Assembly: GCA_030635525.1 (NCBI GenBank)
Contig: DAOVYR010000002.1
Location: 1-19,460, forward strand
Reading direction: 5' to 3'
Origin: Candidatus Nanohalarchaeota archaeon
GTDB lineage: Archaea; EX4484-52; B79-G9
Length of the DNA: 19,460 bases
In this document: positions 1 to 6,638 of the stretch, piece by piece
Numbering within the stretch: the stretch's first letter is position 1
Layout: each line of letters opens with the position of its first letter
Made by a program: the position numbers and the translations under genes
The notes under the pieces: generated by a model
Databases searched by the model: none
The model's input: the letters and a program-made list of their open reading frames with translations, nothing else
Told to the model about the DNA's origin: nothing

Positions 1-450
1 AAAATACCGCAAGGCTCGCGGTGGGTAAAACACATTGCCTACGCCGTACCTCTCGCATTCCTGAGCTTAATTGCATGGGGATTCATCCATCACAAATCCG
101 TTGAATTGACACTCACAATGCTCACATACTGGTTCCTGATTAACGGCATACTATCCGCCCTTGGCGCCATACTTGCACTCGGCCACCCATTGACCATACT
201 CTCAGCATTCATCGCCGCACCCTTCACATCCCTCAACCCGACAATTGGCGCAGGCATTGTAGCAGGACTCGTCGAAGCAAAAATAAGAGAACCAAGAGTA
301 AAAGACTTCCAGAGTCTGGGCGAAATAACGACATTCACAGGATTCTACAAAAACAGGGTCTCAAGAATCCTCCTTGTAGCAGCACTCGCAAACCTCGGGA
401 GCTCTATAGGAACATTCGTGGCACTGCCTTATCTGATGAGCCTGTTATAA
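1..450 (+). CDS. TraB/PrgY family membrane protein, C-terminal part (5' truncated by window edge)
   Basis: The reading frame is open from base 1 to a TAA at 448-450, giving the last 149 residues. The segment is strongly hydrophobic, with membrane spans near residues 17-28, 37-60 and 65-88 and again near the C-terminus. It contains the stretch I recognise from archaeal TraB/PrgY proteins: an ALGHPLT turn, the SLNPTIGAG motif followed by GLVEA, a polar REPRVKDF segment, and a final LANLGSSIGTF helix. Family members have an N-terminal catalytic-like TraB/GumN domain, which lies outside the window. The namesakes are linked to inhibition of a peptide pheromone in enterococci. The role of the archaeal proteins is not established. 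The first visible ATG (106) is internal, because homology continues upstream of it. The last five codons are duplicated 75 bp downstream. Confidence 0.8.
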   Translation, partial: KIPQGSRWVKHIAYAVPLAFLSLIAWGFIHHKSVELTLTMLTYWFLINGILSALGAILALGHPLTILSAFIAAPFTSLNPTIGAGIVAGLVEAKIREPRVKDFQSLGEITTFTGFYKNRVSRILLVAALANLGSSIGTFVALPYLMSLL

Positions 451-532
451 TTCATCATCCTTTTACTCTTCTTGAAAGCGAATCACTCAATGAGATTCGC
501 AATCGTCCTAATGAGCCTGTTATAACTCATCA
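436..532. repeat. 22-bp direct repeat of the traB 3' end flanking a hairpin
   Basis: A 22-base sequence beginning ATGAGCCTGTTATAA occurs at 436-457 and again at 511-532 with one mismatch (T to C at the 16th base). The first copy is the final codons and stop of the TraB gene. The second is non-coding. Between them lies a hairpin with a 7-bp stem, GCGAATC (478-484) and GATTCGC (494-500), around a 9-base loop. The arrangement looks like a small tandem duplication, or an inserted palindrome flanked by duplicated target. Confidence 0.7.
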
Positions 533-573
533 ACCCATTCCCAACAAAAAAAATCCAATAGGGAACACATCAA

Positions 574-584
574 CTATTTATAAC
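574..584 (+). promoter_or_regulatory. TATA box for the TrmB-like gene
   Basis: CTATTTATAAC is centred about 27 bp before the ATG at 606, the usual distance from an archaeal TATA box to the transcription start. No Shine-Dalgarno sequence precedes the ATG, so a leaderless mRNA is likely. Confidence 0.55.
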
Positions 585-605
585 ATCTCAAAAATAATAA
601 ACAGC

Positions 606-1325
606 ATGAACACAAGACTTCTCGAGGACGCCGGCCTGACAGAAAACGAATCCAAAGTATACCTTGCGCTCCTTCGCATCGGCCCGGCTACAGCAGGCGA
701 AATCACCGAAACGAGCGGCGTCCACAGGCGCAACGTCTACGACGCAATCGAGCGCCTGAAAGAAAAAGAACTTGTAAGCGAACTTGACCAGAACAACAAA
801 AAATACTTTCACCCAAGCGATCCTGTAGAACTTGTAAATATCCTCAAAAAAAGGCAAAGAAACATAGAAACAATAATACCAGACCTCAAAAGACTCTATG
901 AAAACCCGGAAACAAAAGAGATCGTACAACTCCTCCACGGTGACGCAGGCCTGAAAGCAATCATGGAAATGCAGGCCGAAGACAACCACGACATCTTTGT
1001 CCTCGCAAGCAGGGACTCAATCGCAGAGATGCTCAGGTTCACATATCCTGAATACGTAAAAAAAAGAGTAGAAAAAAATATCTGGATACACTTCATCTTC
1101 AACTCATTCGAAGGCGGCAAGACCGTATCCTCCGCTCCCCTCTCAAAAGTAAGATACTTCCCGAAAGAACACTCAGTACCGTCAACCTTCATGATATGGG
1201 GCACCAAATCCGCAATAATGTTATTCACAGAAAAAAACCCGGTAATAATGCTCTTCAACAACGAAAAAATCGCAAAAGACATCATGGACTACTTCAACCT
1301 GATATGGGAGATAGCCATTCGCTAG
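606..1325 (+). CDS. TrmB-family transcriptional regulator
   Basis: A protein of 239 residues. Residues 1-75 form a TrmB-type winged helix. The opening (LLEDAGLTENESKVYLALL) and the segment TAGEITETSGVHRRNVYDAI are typical of this family's first helices and recognition helix, followed by a wing and a LVNILKKRQRNIE linker helix. The remaining 150 or so residues resemble the regulatory half of TrmB-like proteins, with a PLD-like fold (HDIFVLASRDSIAEML). The well-studied members TrmB and TrmBL1 respond to sugars, but the sugar-binding C-terminal extension of the roughly 340-residue forms is absent. The effector is therefore unknown and may not be a sugar. The protein presumably binds promoter DNA as a dimer. 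The gene is a single transcription unit with its own TATA box, and the neighbours give no clear target. Confidence 0.85.
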   Translation: MNTRLLEDAGLTENESKVYLALLRIGPATAGEITETSGVHRRNVYDAIERLKEKELVSELDQNNKKYFHPSDPVELVNILKKRQRNIETIIPDLKRLYENPETKEIVQLLHGDAGLKAIMEMQAEDNHDIFVLASRDSIAEMLRFTYPEYVKKRVEKNIWIHFIFNSFEGGKTVSSAPLSKVRYFPKEHSVPSTFMIWGTKSAIMLFTEKNPVIMLFNNEKIAKDIMDYFNLIWEIAIR

Positions 1326-1400
1326 GAGAACAAAAATCAAAACATGACCACAAACGGGACGGGTAGAGACTCGATAAAAGACAAAACAAAAATAATCCCT

Positions 1401-1529
1401 CGTGCGCTTGAGCGAATCGTAGACAAACAACCCATTCGCGTGCTTGAGCGAAAGCGAAACACGCTTAATAGTCAACCTTTTACAAGGTTGAGCGAAACGC
1501 ACTTAATGATCAACCTTTTAAAAGGTTGA
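1401..1529. repeat. Hairpin-rich intergenic repeat block
   Basis: Three copies of TTGAGCGAA occur here (1409-1417, 1444-1452, 1488-1496), each next to palindromic arms. Stems seen: GCGAAT 1412-1417 with ATTCGC 1434-1439; GCGTG 1438-1442 with CACGC 1460-1464; and AAGGTTGA 1484-1491 with TCAACCTT 1510-1517. A near-perfect 20-base palindrome lies at 1472-1491, and a perfect one (TCAACCTTTTAAAAGGTTGA) at 1510-1529. The two longest units are imperfect copies of each other. The block lies between the TrmB-like gene and the Cys-rich protein gene, and could supply a terminator for the former. Confidence 0.65.
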
Positions 1530-1573
1530 ATTATATAAACATACAAGTCAATATAAATCATAAGGTAGATTAC

Positions 1574-2722
1574 ATGAAAAACACGTCAATTATCCTATTT
1601 ATCATCACTACACTAATCCTTGCAAACAGCGCATCAGCACAGACCATAGAAGATTCAAAGTACGAAATAACCTGCCTTGAGAACGCAGGCATAACAATAA
1701 AATCCCAGGAATACATAGACGACAACAGTGCTCATCAAAAGACCACAGTAAGCGCCAAAAGACTCAGCGACAACACCACATTCGACGTGCCCGGCATATG
1801 GAGCGATAGGTATTTCACATCAGAGGAACTACTATTCAACGAAAGTGGAGCATACAACATAACAATAAACATGCATTCAGAACATGAAACAGAACAATCA
1901 GTCAACTGCCCGGGACTCATATTCAGCTGCAAAGTATTTTCTTTGAGTATCTCAAGTTGCTACAGATACGAAGATGCGCTACACATCTCATTTGAAACAG
2001 TAAACGCATTTGAAAATCTTGACCTGAAAAACAATTTGACATACAGCATGACCAACGACAGGGCACACACAATAGAAGTCAGCCAAAAGAAAAACAACCA
2101 ACTTCTGGACGTAATTGAAACATTCAATATCGGAGAAGAAAAATACAAAATAATATGGCCTGTCAGCGAAAAAATTGAGACATTTTACATAAGAGCACCG
2201 GTATGCAGGGCCTACGCATCCGCGAAATGCATCGAACCACCGGGATGCAAAAACGACGACGAATGCCAGGATTCACAATACTGCGACACATACTGCAGAG
2301 AACTGAACTGCAAAAATGATGAACAAGTACACAATCACAGATGCGTATCATGCATCTTAGACAGAGAGTGTGATGACTCCTTGATCTGCACACAGGACAC
2401 ATGCACAAACAACAGATGCATTCATAACTCTGTTGTATGCGAAGCACAGGATGCATGCACAACCGCACGATGCGAGGAACCGCAAGGCTGTGTATATGTT
2501 GTTGACGAAGACTGCAAAAAAAGCAAAGAGAATACAGCAAATCCAGGCACAGAAGAACCGCAAGACCCAGACTCAAAATCAAACATGTCCTACATCGGCG
2601 CAGCACTGCTACTATTGATACTTGCCCTCATCTTGAAACCCAAAAACAAGCCGGAAACAAAACAGGAAAAGAAATCCTCCACTAAAGCAAAAAAAAACAA
2701 AACACCACGAAAAAAGAAATAG
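1574..2722 (+). CDS. Secreted Cys-rich, C-terminally membrane-anchored surface protein
   Basis: I do not recognise a named family. The ATG at 1574 is chosen because it starts a clear signal peptide (residues 1-23: Lys-2, a hydrophobic core, cleavage likely after NSASA). The upstream in-frame ATG at 1526 would bury this and overlaps the repeat palindrome. Residues 24-210 are beta-rich and hydrophilic with several NxT/S sequons, possibly an Ig-like module. Residues 211-314 hold 18 cysteines in CxxDxxC-like spacing (for example DDECQDSQYC and CTQDTCTNNRC), which suggests disulfide-bonded repeats outside the cell. A Pro/Glu-rich linker precedes a single membrane helix (about 338-354). The tail (355-382) has 14 Lys/Arg among 28 residues and should face the cytoplasm. 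The topology is that of a type I surface protein or adhesin. The function is not known. Confidence 0.75.
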   Translation: MKNTSIILFIITTLILANSASAQTIEDSKYEITCLENAGITIKSQEYIDDNSAHQKTTVSAKRLSDNTTFDVPGIWSDRYFTSEELLFNESGAYNITINMHSEHETEQSVNCPGLIFSCKVFSLSISSCYRYEDALHISFETVNAFENLDLKNNLTYSMTNDRAHTIEVSQKKNNQLLDVIETFNIGEEKYKIIWPVSEKIETFYIRAPVCRAYASAKCIEPPGCKNDDECQDSQYCDTYCRELNCKNDEQVHNHRCVSCILDRECDDSLICTQDTCTNNRCIHNSVVCEAQDACTTARCEEPQGCVYVVDEDCKKSKENTANPGTEEPQDPDSKSNMSYIGAALLLLILALILKPKNKPETKQEKKSSTKAKKNKTPRKKK

Positions 2723-2739
2723 ACAGTGAACACAAATAT

Positions 2740-2747
2740 TTTATATA
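2740..2747 (+). promoter_or_regulatory. TATA box for dihydroorotase
   Basis: TTTATATA is centred at about 2743.5, which is 21 bp before the ATG at 2765 and 27 bp before the ATG at 2771. It makes the upstream in-frame GTG at 2726 an unlikely start. Confidence 0.55.
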
Positions 2748-2764
2748 CTTCTCGACCCAATAAC

Positions 2765-4084
2765 ATGTCTATGAAAGTTCTCAAAGACGCAACAGCATTC
2801 ATAGATAATGAACTAAAAAAAACAGATATCAGCATAGAAGGAGAGAAGATAGCAAAGATTGAAAAAAACCTGCGCGGAGATGAAGAGATTGACTGCACAG
2901 GACTCATAATTCTCCCGGGTGCAATCGACATCCACGTCCACTTCCGCGACTTCAAAGAAAGCCACAAAGAAGACTGGTTCAGAGGCTCAAGAGCCGCAGC
3001 AAAAGGCGGCACAACAACCGTATTCGACATGGTAAACAACAACCCACCAATCACAACCTACAAGCGCCTCATGAAAAAAAAGAAACTCGCCAAAAAAAGC
3101 ATAGTAAACTACGGTCTCTACTTTGGCCTCGGCCCGGATAACCTGGACAACCTCGAAAAAATCGCCCCCCACGTATGTGGATTCAAACTCCATATGTGCA
3201 AAACCACAGGCGAACTGCTCCTGACAGACCCCGCGCTCCAGAAAAAATCATTTGAAGCAGTAAAAAAAACAGGAAAGCCAATAGTAGTCCACGCAGAAGA
3301 CCAGAAGATTCTCGATGCAGCAGAAAGCATCCACAAAGAAAGATGCGACTACCTCGCGCACGCAGACTCAAGACCGCGCCTCGCAGAATCCCGCGCAGTA
3401 GATCACGCAATAGCATGCGCAAAAGAGACAGGTGCAAAAACCCACCTCACACACATCTCAACAACACTCGCACTCACCCGTATAAGAAAAGCAAAACAAA
3501 GAGGCATAGACCTCACATGCGACACAACCCCCACATACATGTACCTCACCCGCGACAACCTAAAAAACATGGGCGCCTTCTGCAAGATGAACCCTCCTGT
3601 AAGAACAAAACAAGACCTTGAATCAGTCTGGGAATCAATAAAATACAACATCATAGACATAATCTCAACAGACCACGCCCCGCATACAATCAAAGAAAAA
3701 GAAAACAACTTTAAAACCGCCCCCTCGGGAATACCCGGGGTAGAGATGAGACTCCCGCTCCTCCTTGACGCAGTAAACAAAAACATGCTAACACTCGAAA
3801 CATTAGTAAAAACATGCTGCACAAACCCGGCAAAGCGCTTCAACCTAAAAGGGCGGGGCGAAATAAAAGAAGGCAACTACGCAGATCTGGTAGCAGTCAA
3901 CATGGACCTGAGAAAAGAAGTAAGAAGAGAAGAGCAGGTCACAAAATGCGGATGGTCACCATATGAAGGAATGAGCTTAAAAGGCTGGCCAATAAAGACT
4001 TTCGTCAACGGAAACCTTGTATACAACTTCGGCAAACTATATCCCAACCAGGGAAAAGACCTCTTTGAACAACCAGAGAAGTGA
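2765..4084 (+). CDS. pyrC: Dihydroorotase
   Basis: Interconverts carbamoyl-aspartate and dihydroorotate, the third step of de novo pyrimidine synthesis, in the cytoplasm. A zinc amidohydrolase of 439 residues. Metal and active-site signatures are visible in order: DIHVHFRD with H57 and H59; FKLHM with K131, the likely carboxylated lysine; VVHAED with H166; HLTHIS with H220; and STDHAPH with D293. GGTTTVFDM and the NNNPP turn are also typical of the dihydroorotase/allantoinase group. The length fits class I enzymes. The start is ATG 2765. ATG 2771 is equally compatible with the TATA box, and GTG 2726 lies upstream of that box. The UppP gene follows directly, so the two are probably co-transcribed although their pathways are unrelated. 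Allantoinase or hydantoinase is the main alternative; the FRD motif after HxH favours dihydroorotase. Confidence 0.9.
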   Translation: MSMKVLKDATAFIDNELKKTDISIEGEKIAKIEKNLRGDEEIDCTGLIILPGAIDIHVHFRDFKESHKEDWFRGSRAAAKGGTTTVFDMVNNNPPITTYKRLMKKKKLAKKSIVNYGLYFGLGPDNLDNLEKIAPHVCGFKLHMCKTTGELLLTDPALQKKSFEAVKKTGKPIVVHAEDQKILDAAESIHKERCDYLAHADSRPRLAESRAVDHAIACAKETGAKTHLTHISTTLALTRIRKAKQRGIDLTCDTTPTYMYLTRDNLKNMGAFCKMNPPVRTKQDLESVWESIKYNIIDIISTDHAPHTIKEKENNFKTAPSGIPGVEMRLPLLLDAVNKNMLTLETLVKTCCTNPAKRFNLKGRGEIKEGNYADLVAVNMDLRKEVRREEQVTKCGWSPYEGMSLKGWPIKTFVNGNLVYNFGKLYPNQGKDLFEQPEK

Positions 4085-4089
4085 AAAAA

Positions 4090-4878
4090 ATGAACATAAC
4101 AGACGCAATAATCCTTGGCATAATACAAGGCATCTTTGAATGGCTCCCTGTAAGCAGCGAAGGCATAACCACCCTCTACCTCATAGCAAAAGACTACAGC
4201 ATGCAGGATGCAATCCCTATCTCAATCTGGCTCCATACAGGAACACTCCTTGCAGCAACCATCTACTTCAGAAAAGACCTGAAAGCCATACTAAAAAACA
4301 TCCCGGACTATCTTAAAAAGAAACCCACAAAAACAACTTCAGTCACAACATTCCTGATCATCTCAACAGCATGCACAGGTATTGTCGGTCTCCCAATACT
4401 TTTATACAGTCTTGACAAACTAAACTTCAGCGGTGCTCATGCAACAGCATTCATAGGCATCCTCCTAATATTCACAGGCATCATCCAGAAAAACACACCA
4501 AAAAACCAAAAAGAAAAAAAGATAACAACCAAAGACAGCATAATAACAGGTCTCCTGCAAGGTTTTTCAGCCATGCCAGGCATATCAAGATCCGGCATCA
4601 CAACAGCAGGACTAATCTTTCGAAAACACAGCGCAAAAGAATCACTGAAACTAAGCTTCCTCATGAGCATCCCCGCAGTCCTCGCAGCAGAAATAGGCCT
4701 CGGTCTGATGAACAAAATCACAATAGACACAAACTCCCTGATTGCAATTACAATATCCTTTATCACAGGATACGCAACAATAGGTGCCTTAATTCAGTTC
4801 GCACAAAAGGTGCGCTTCTGGAAATTCTGCATCTTTCTCGGGATACTGAGCATTGTACCATATATCCTGACACTATAG
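4090..4878 (+). CDS. uppP: Undecaprenyl/polyprenyl-diphosphatase (UppP/BacA family)
   Basis: An integral membrane phosphatase that converts a polyprenyl diphosphate to the monophosphate, recycling the lipid carrier for glycan or glycoprotein assembly. A protein of 262 residues with about eight membrane helices. Both family signatures are present: the first, QGIFEWLPVSSEG (residues 13-25, with the catalytic-region Glu-17), and the second, PGISRSG (163-169, with Arg-167). Archaeal members carry this EWLPVSSEG form rather than the bacterial EFLPVSSSGH. In archaea the substrate is probably a dolichol-like carrier, which is inference. The gene abuts dihydroorotase. ATG 4090 is preferred, and a GTG at 4081 overlapping the upstream stop would add only three residues. 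The AAGTGA just before 4090 could act as a weak ribosome site. Confidence 0.88.
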   Translation: MNITDAIILGIIQGIFEWLPVSSEGITTLYLIAKDYSMQDAIPISIWLHTGTLLAATIYFRKDLKAILKNIPDYLKKKPTKTTSVTTFLIISTACTGIVGLPILLYSLDKLNFSGAHATAFIGILLIFTGIIQKNTPKNQKEKKITTKDSIITGLLQGFSAMPGISRSGITTAGLIFRKHSAKESLKLSFLMSIPAVLAAEIGLGLMNKITIDTNSLIAITISFITGYATIGALIQFAQKVRFWKFCIFLGILSIVPYILTL

Positions 4879-4888
4879 AGCTCCACAA

Positions 4889-4900
4889 AAAATATATATC
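4889..4900 (+). promoter_or_regulatory. TATA box for the TatD gene
   Basis: The AT-rich stretch containing AATATATATC is centred about 27 bp upstream of the ATG at 4923. No ribosome site is evident, so the transcript is probably leaderless. Confidence 0.5.
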
Positions 4901-4922
4901 TCCCCCTTCTAATAAACACCCT

Positions 4923-5675
4923 ATGATAGACGCACACTGCCACCTTGAACAAAAAGACTACAATCCCGACAGAGACGAAGTCATCAAAAGATGCCAAAAG
5001 AAAATGGATGCAATAGTCACCTCATGCGCCCACCCAGACGACTTCGACCTGACACTCTCACTAAAAAAACAATATCCGGACTTCATCTACATAAGCATAG
5101 GCCTCCACCCCGAATACATAAAAGAGCTAAAACCGGAGCAAAAAACCACACTGATAGAAAAAATAAAAACCAACAAAGACTCAATATCTGCAATAGGTGA
5201 AATCGGCCTCGACTACTACTGGACTAAAGAAGAAGAATGGCGAAAAAGACAAAAAGAGATGTTCAAAGAATTCATAGAACTTGCAGAAGAACTAAAAAAG
5301 CCAATAGTAATCCACTCCCGCGACGCACATGAGGATACCCTAGACATCCTCGAAAAAACCAAACCAAAACAAGTACTACTCCATTTGTGGGGCGCAAACC
5401 AACAGGTCCCAAGAATAATCAAAAACAATTGGAACGTATCCTTCGGCCCCATCCTTCTTCGCTCAAAAAAACACAAAAAAATATGTCGCGACATGCCACT
5501 CGAAAAAATCATGCTCGAGACAGACTCCCCGTGGTTCGGCGAAAACAGGCAAAGAAATGAGCCGACAAGCGTCGAAAAAGTAATAGCAAGAATCGCAGAA
5601 ATAAAAAAACTAGACCCAAAAGAAATAGACAAAGCCACAACACAAAACGCAAAAAAATTCTTCGCTATAGAATAA
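4923..5675 (+). CDS. tatD: TatD-family metal-dependent hydrolase (DNase)
   Basis: A cytoplasmic TIM-barrel hydrolase of 250 residues. Family members are Mg2+-dependent 3'-5' exonucleases or deoxyribonucleases linked to DNA repair and degradation. Metal ligands are visible in the expected order: H5 and H7 in DAHCHLE, E93 in IGEIGLDYY, H131 in VIHSRD, H154 in LLHLWGAN, and D201 in LETDSPW. The usual HCFSG at the fourth ligand is HLWGAN here, so the metal-binding His is kept but the loop after it differs. The length matches the family. The gene has its own promoter and is followed by a hairpin cluster, so it is probably monocistronic. It could act on other phosphoesters; family membership is much surer than substrate. 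Confidence 0.88.
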   Translation: MIDAHCHLEQKDYNPDRDEVIKRCQKKMDAIVTSCAHPDDFDLTLSLKKQYPDFIYISIGLHPEYIKELKPEQKTTLIEKIKTNKDSISAIGEIGLDYYWTKEEEWRKRQKEMFKEFIELAEELKKPIVIHSRDAHEDTLDILEKTKPKQVLLHLWGANQQVPRIIKNNWNVSFGPILLRSKKHKKICRDMPLEKIMLETDSPWFGENRQRNEPTSVEKVIARIAEIKKLDPKEIDKATTQNAKKFFAIE

Positions 5676-5692
5676 CCTCAAAGAAGTTTTGT

Positions 5693-5866
5693 GAACGAAG
5701 TAAGCAAAATTTGGGAATGCTCAAAAAGGAAGTTTTTGGCACGCAGAAAATCTTTGATTTTCTTGCGAATTGTGAAGCGAGCAATTTTCATTTTATCCCT
5801 TGTTTATACGAGGATAAGGGCTTCAGCCCGAAAGCGCAGCGTCCCAAAGCGGAACGAAGTGAAGCG
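5693..5866. repeat. Hairpin cluster with GAACGAAG/GAAGCGAG-type loops
   Basis: A chain of short stems fills this intergenic stretch. AGTTTTG (5694-5700) pairs with CAAAATT (5705-5711 region) around a TGAACGAAG-containing loop. GAAAATC (5746-5752) pairs with GATTTTC (5756-5762), extended outward by CGCA/TGCG. GAATTG (5767-5772) pairs with CAATTT (5782-5787) around TGAAGCGAG. GGGC-TTCA-GCCC lies at 5818-5829, and GCGC arms enclose GGAACGAAGTGAAG near 5833-5866. No credible protein is encoded. Some of these structures could end tatD transcription. Confidence 0.55.
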
Positions 5867-5871
5867 CAGAC

Positions 5872-5940
5872 TAAATCTGAAGTCCGATCACCAAAAAAAA
5901 GAAGTAATACATTTAGTCAAATAATCAATGGGCAATTTCC
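5872..5940 (+). repeat. Left arm of two-block inverted repeat around the methyltransferase gene
   Basis: Block A is TAAATCTGAAGTCC (5872-5885) and block B is GGGCAATTTCC (5930-5940). Both recur exactly and in inverted orientation on the far side of the gene (6614-6627 and 6591-6601). Block B overlaps the last codons of the methyltransferase. The spacer here is 44 bases, against 12 on the right. Confidence 0.75.
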
Positions 5941-6554
5941 TTTAATCTTCCAAGAAGACACCAATGATCTCCCTTATCTTTATGCAGACTTAAGATCTTA
6001 AAATTCTTGAAATCTCTTCTCATTAACTTTTTTGTGTAAAAATAGTGAGGTAATCCTTTTTCTCTTCCATTTAAAGGGATATAAGTTCGGGGTTCTGGCA
6101 TATCAAATTTTGTTGCTCTTGTTCTGTATTTATCTCCGGAAACTGTAACAAAAACAATACCCTCTGACTTCAAAACTCTTTCAATTTCTAAAATACAAAA
6201 TTTGACTTTATCATGAAAATTATGATGAATAACTTGAGTTGAAATTACAGCATCAAAATAATTGTCTTTGAAAGGGAACTTTTCATAACAGGAATGTTCT
6301 TTAAGTTTGGCAGAAATATTTTCGTCTCTCAGCCATTTTCGAGTCATTTTCAACCCTGCTTTTGAAACATCAGTCGCATATACATCAAAACCATGTTTAG
6401 CAAGTAATATGACGTGTCTGCCAGAACCACATCCCAAATCAAGAATTTTCTTAGATTTTTCTTTTTTTAAGAGCGATATTAATTTCTTCATGTCTTCTTG
6501 GGTCTTCAAGAAAACTTTTCCACTTTTTTTGAATATTGATTCCCAATTACCCAT
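5925..6554 (-). CDS. Class I SAM-dependent methyltransferase
   Basis: A cytoplasmic methyltransferase of 209 residues that uses S-adenosylmethionine; the acceptor is unknown. Motif I is textbook: ILDLGCGSGRH (about residues 37-47), followed by an acidic residue at the end of the second strand (VYATDVSKAGL), motif IV-like YFDAVISTQVIHH (a methyltransferase-11/25 style segment) and an ERVLKSEG helix. The C-terminal part (FDMPEPRTYIP, then PHYFYTK) could shape a small-molecule site. The start is ATG 6554, with a TATA-like CTTATAAA centred 27 bp upstream (6578-6585). The gene uses far more T- and A-ending codons than its plus-strand neighbours and is bracketed by a perfect two-block inverted repeat, suggesting it arrived as a cassette. 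Confidence 0.82.
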   Translation of the reverse strand: MGNWESIFKKSGKVFLKTQEDMKKLISLLKKEKSKKILDLGCGSGRHVILLAKHGFDVYATDVSKAGLKMTRKWLRDENISAKLKEHSCYEKFPFKDNYFDAVISTQVIHHNFHDKVKFCILEIERVLKSEGIVFVTVSGDKYRTRATKFDMPEPRTYIPLNGREKGLPHYFYTKKLMRRDFKNFKILSLHKDKGDHWCLLGRLKEIAH

Positions 6555-6577
6555 AGGATTATATAAAAAGTGATTAG

Positions 6578-6585
6578 TTTATAAG
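6578..6585 (-). promoter_or_regulatory. TATA box for the methyltransferase gene
   Basis: On the minus strand this reads CTTATAAA, centred about 27 bp upstream of the ATG at 6554. It lies inside the inverted-repeat-bounded segment, so the cassette carries its own promoter. Confidence 0.45.
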
Positions 6586-6590
6586 TTTTT

Positions 6591-6627
6591 GGAAATTGCC
6601 CTTTTCTATTTTAGGACTTCAGATTTA
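6591..6627 (-). repeat. Right arm of two-block inverted repeat around the methyltransferase gene
   Basis: GGAAATTGCCC (6591-6601) and GGACTTCAGATTTA (6614-6627) are exact reverse complements of blocks B and A on the left side, in mirrored order. In total 25 bases match without error. The outermost matching bases define an element of about 756 bp. Confidence 0.75.
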
Positions 6628-6638
6628 TTTCAGATAAC

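Noticed and set aside
1344..1529. Open frame of 61 codons on the plus strand
   Set aside because: It is made almost entirely of the TTGAGCGAA/TCAACCTT repeats, has no ribosome site or TATA spacing, and resembles no protein.
2726..2764. Upstream GTG start for dihydroorotase
   Set aside because: The added 13 codons run through the TTTATATA box and are not family-like.
5691..6001. Two overlapping plus-strand open frames after tatD
   Set aside because: They run through the hairpin cluster and into the inverted-repeat arm and the methyltransferase antisense. Their peptides are low-complexity and reflect the repeats.
5872..6627. Insertion sequence around the methyltransferase
   Set aside because: No transposase-like frame lies between the inverted repeats and no clear target duplication is visible, so it is reported only as an inverted-repeat-bounded segment.
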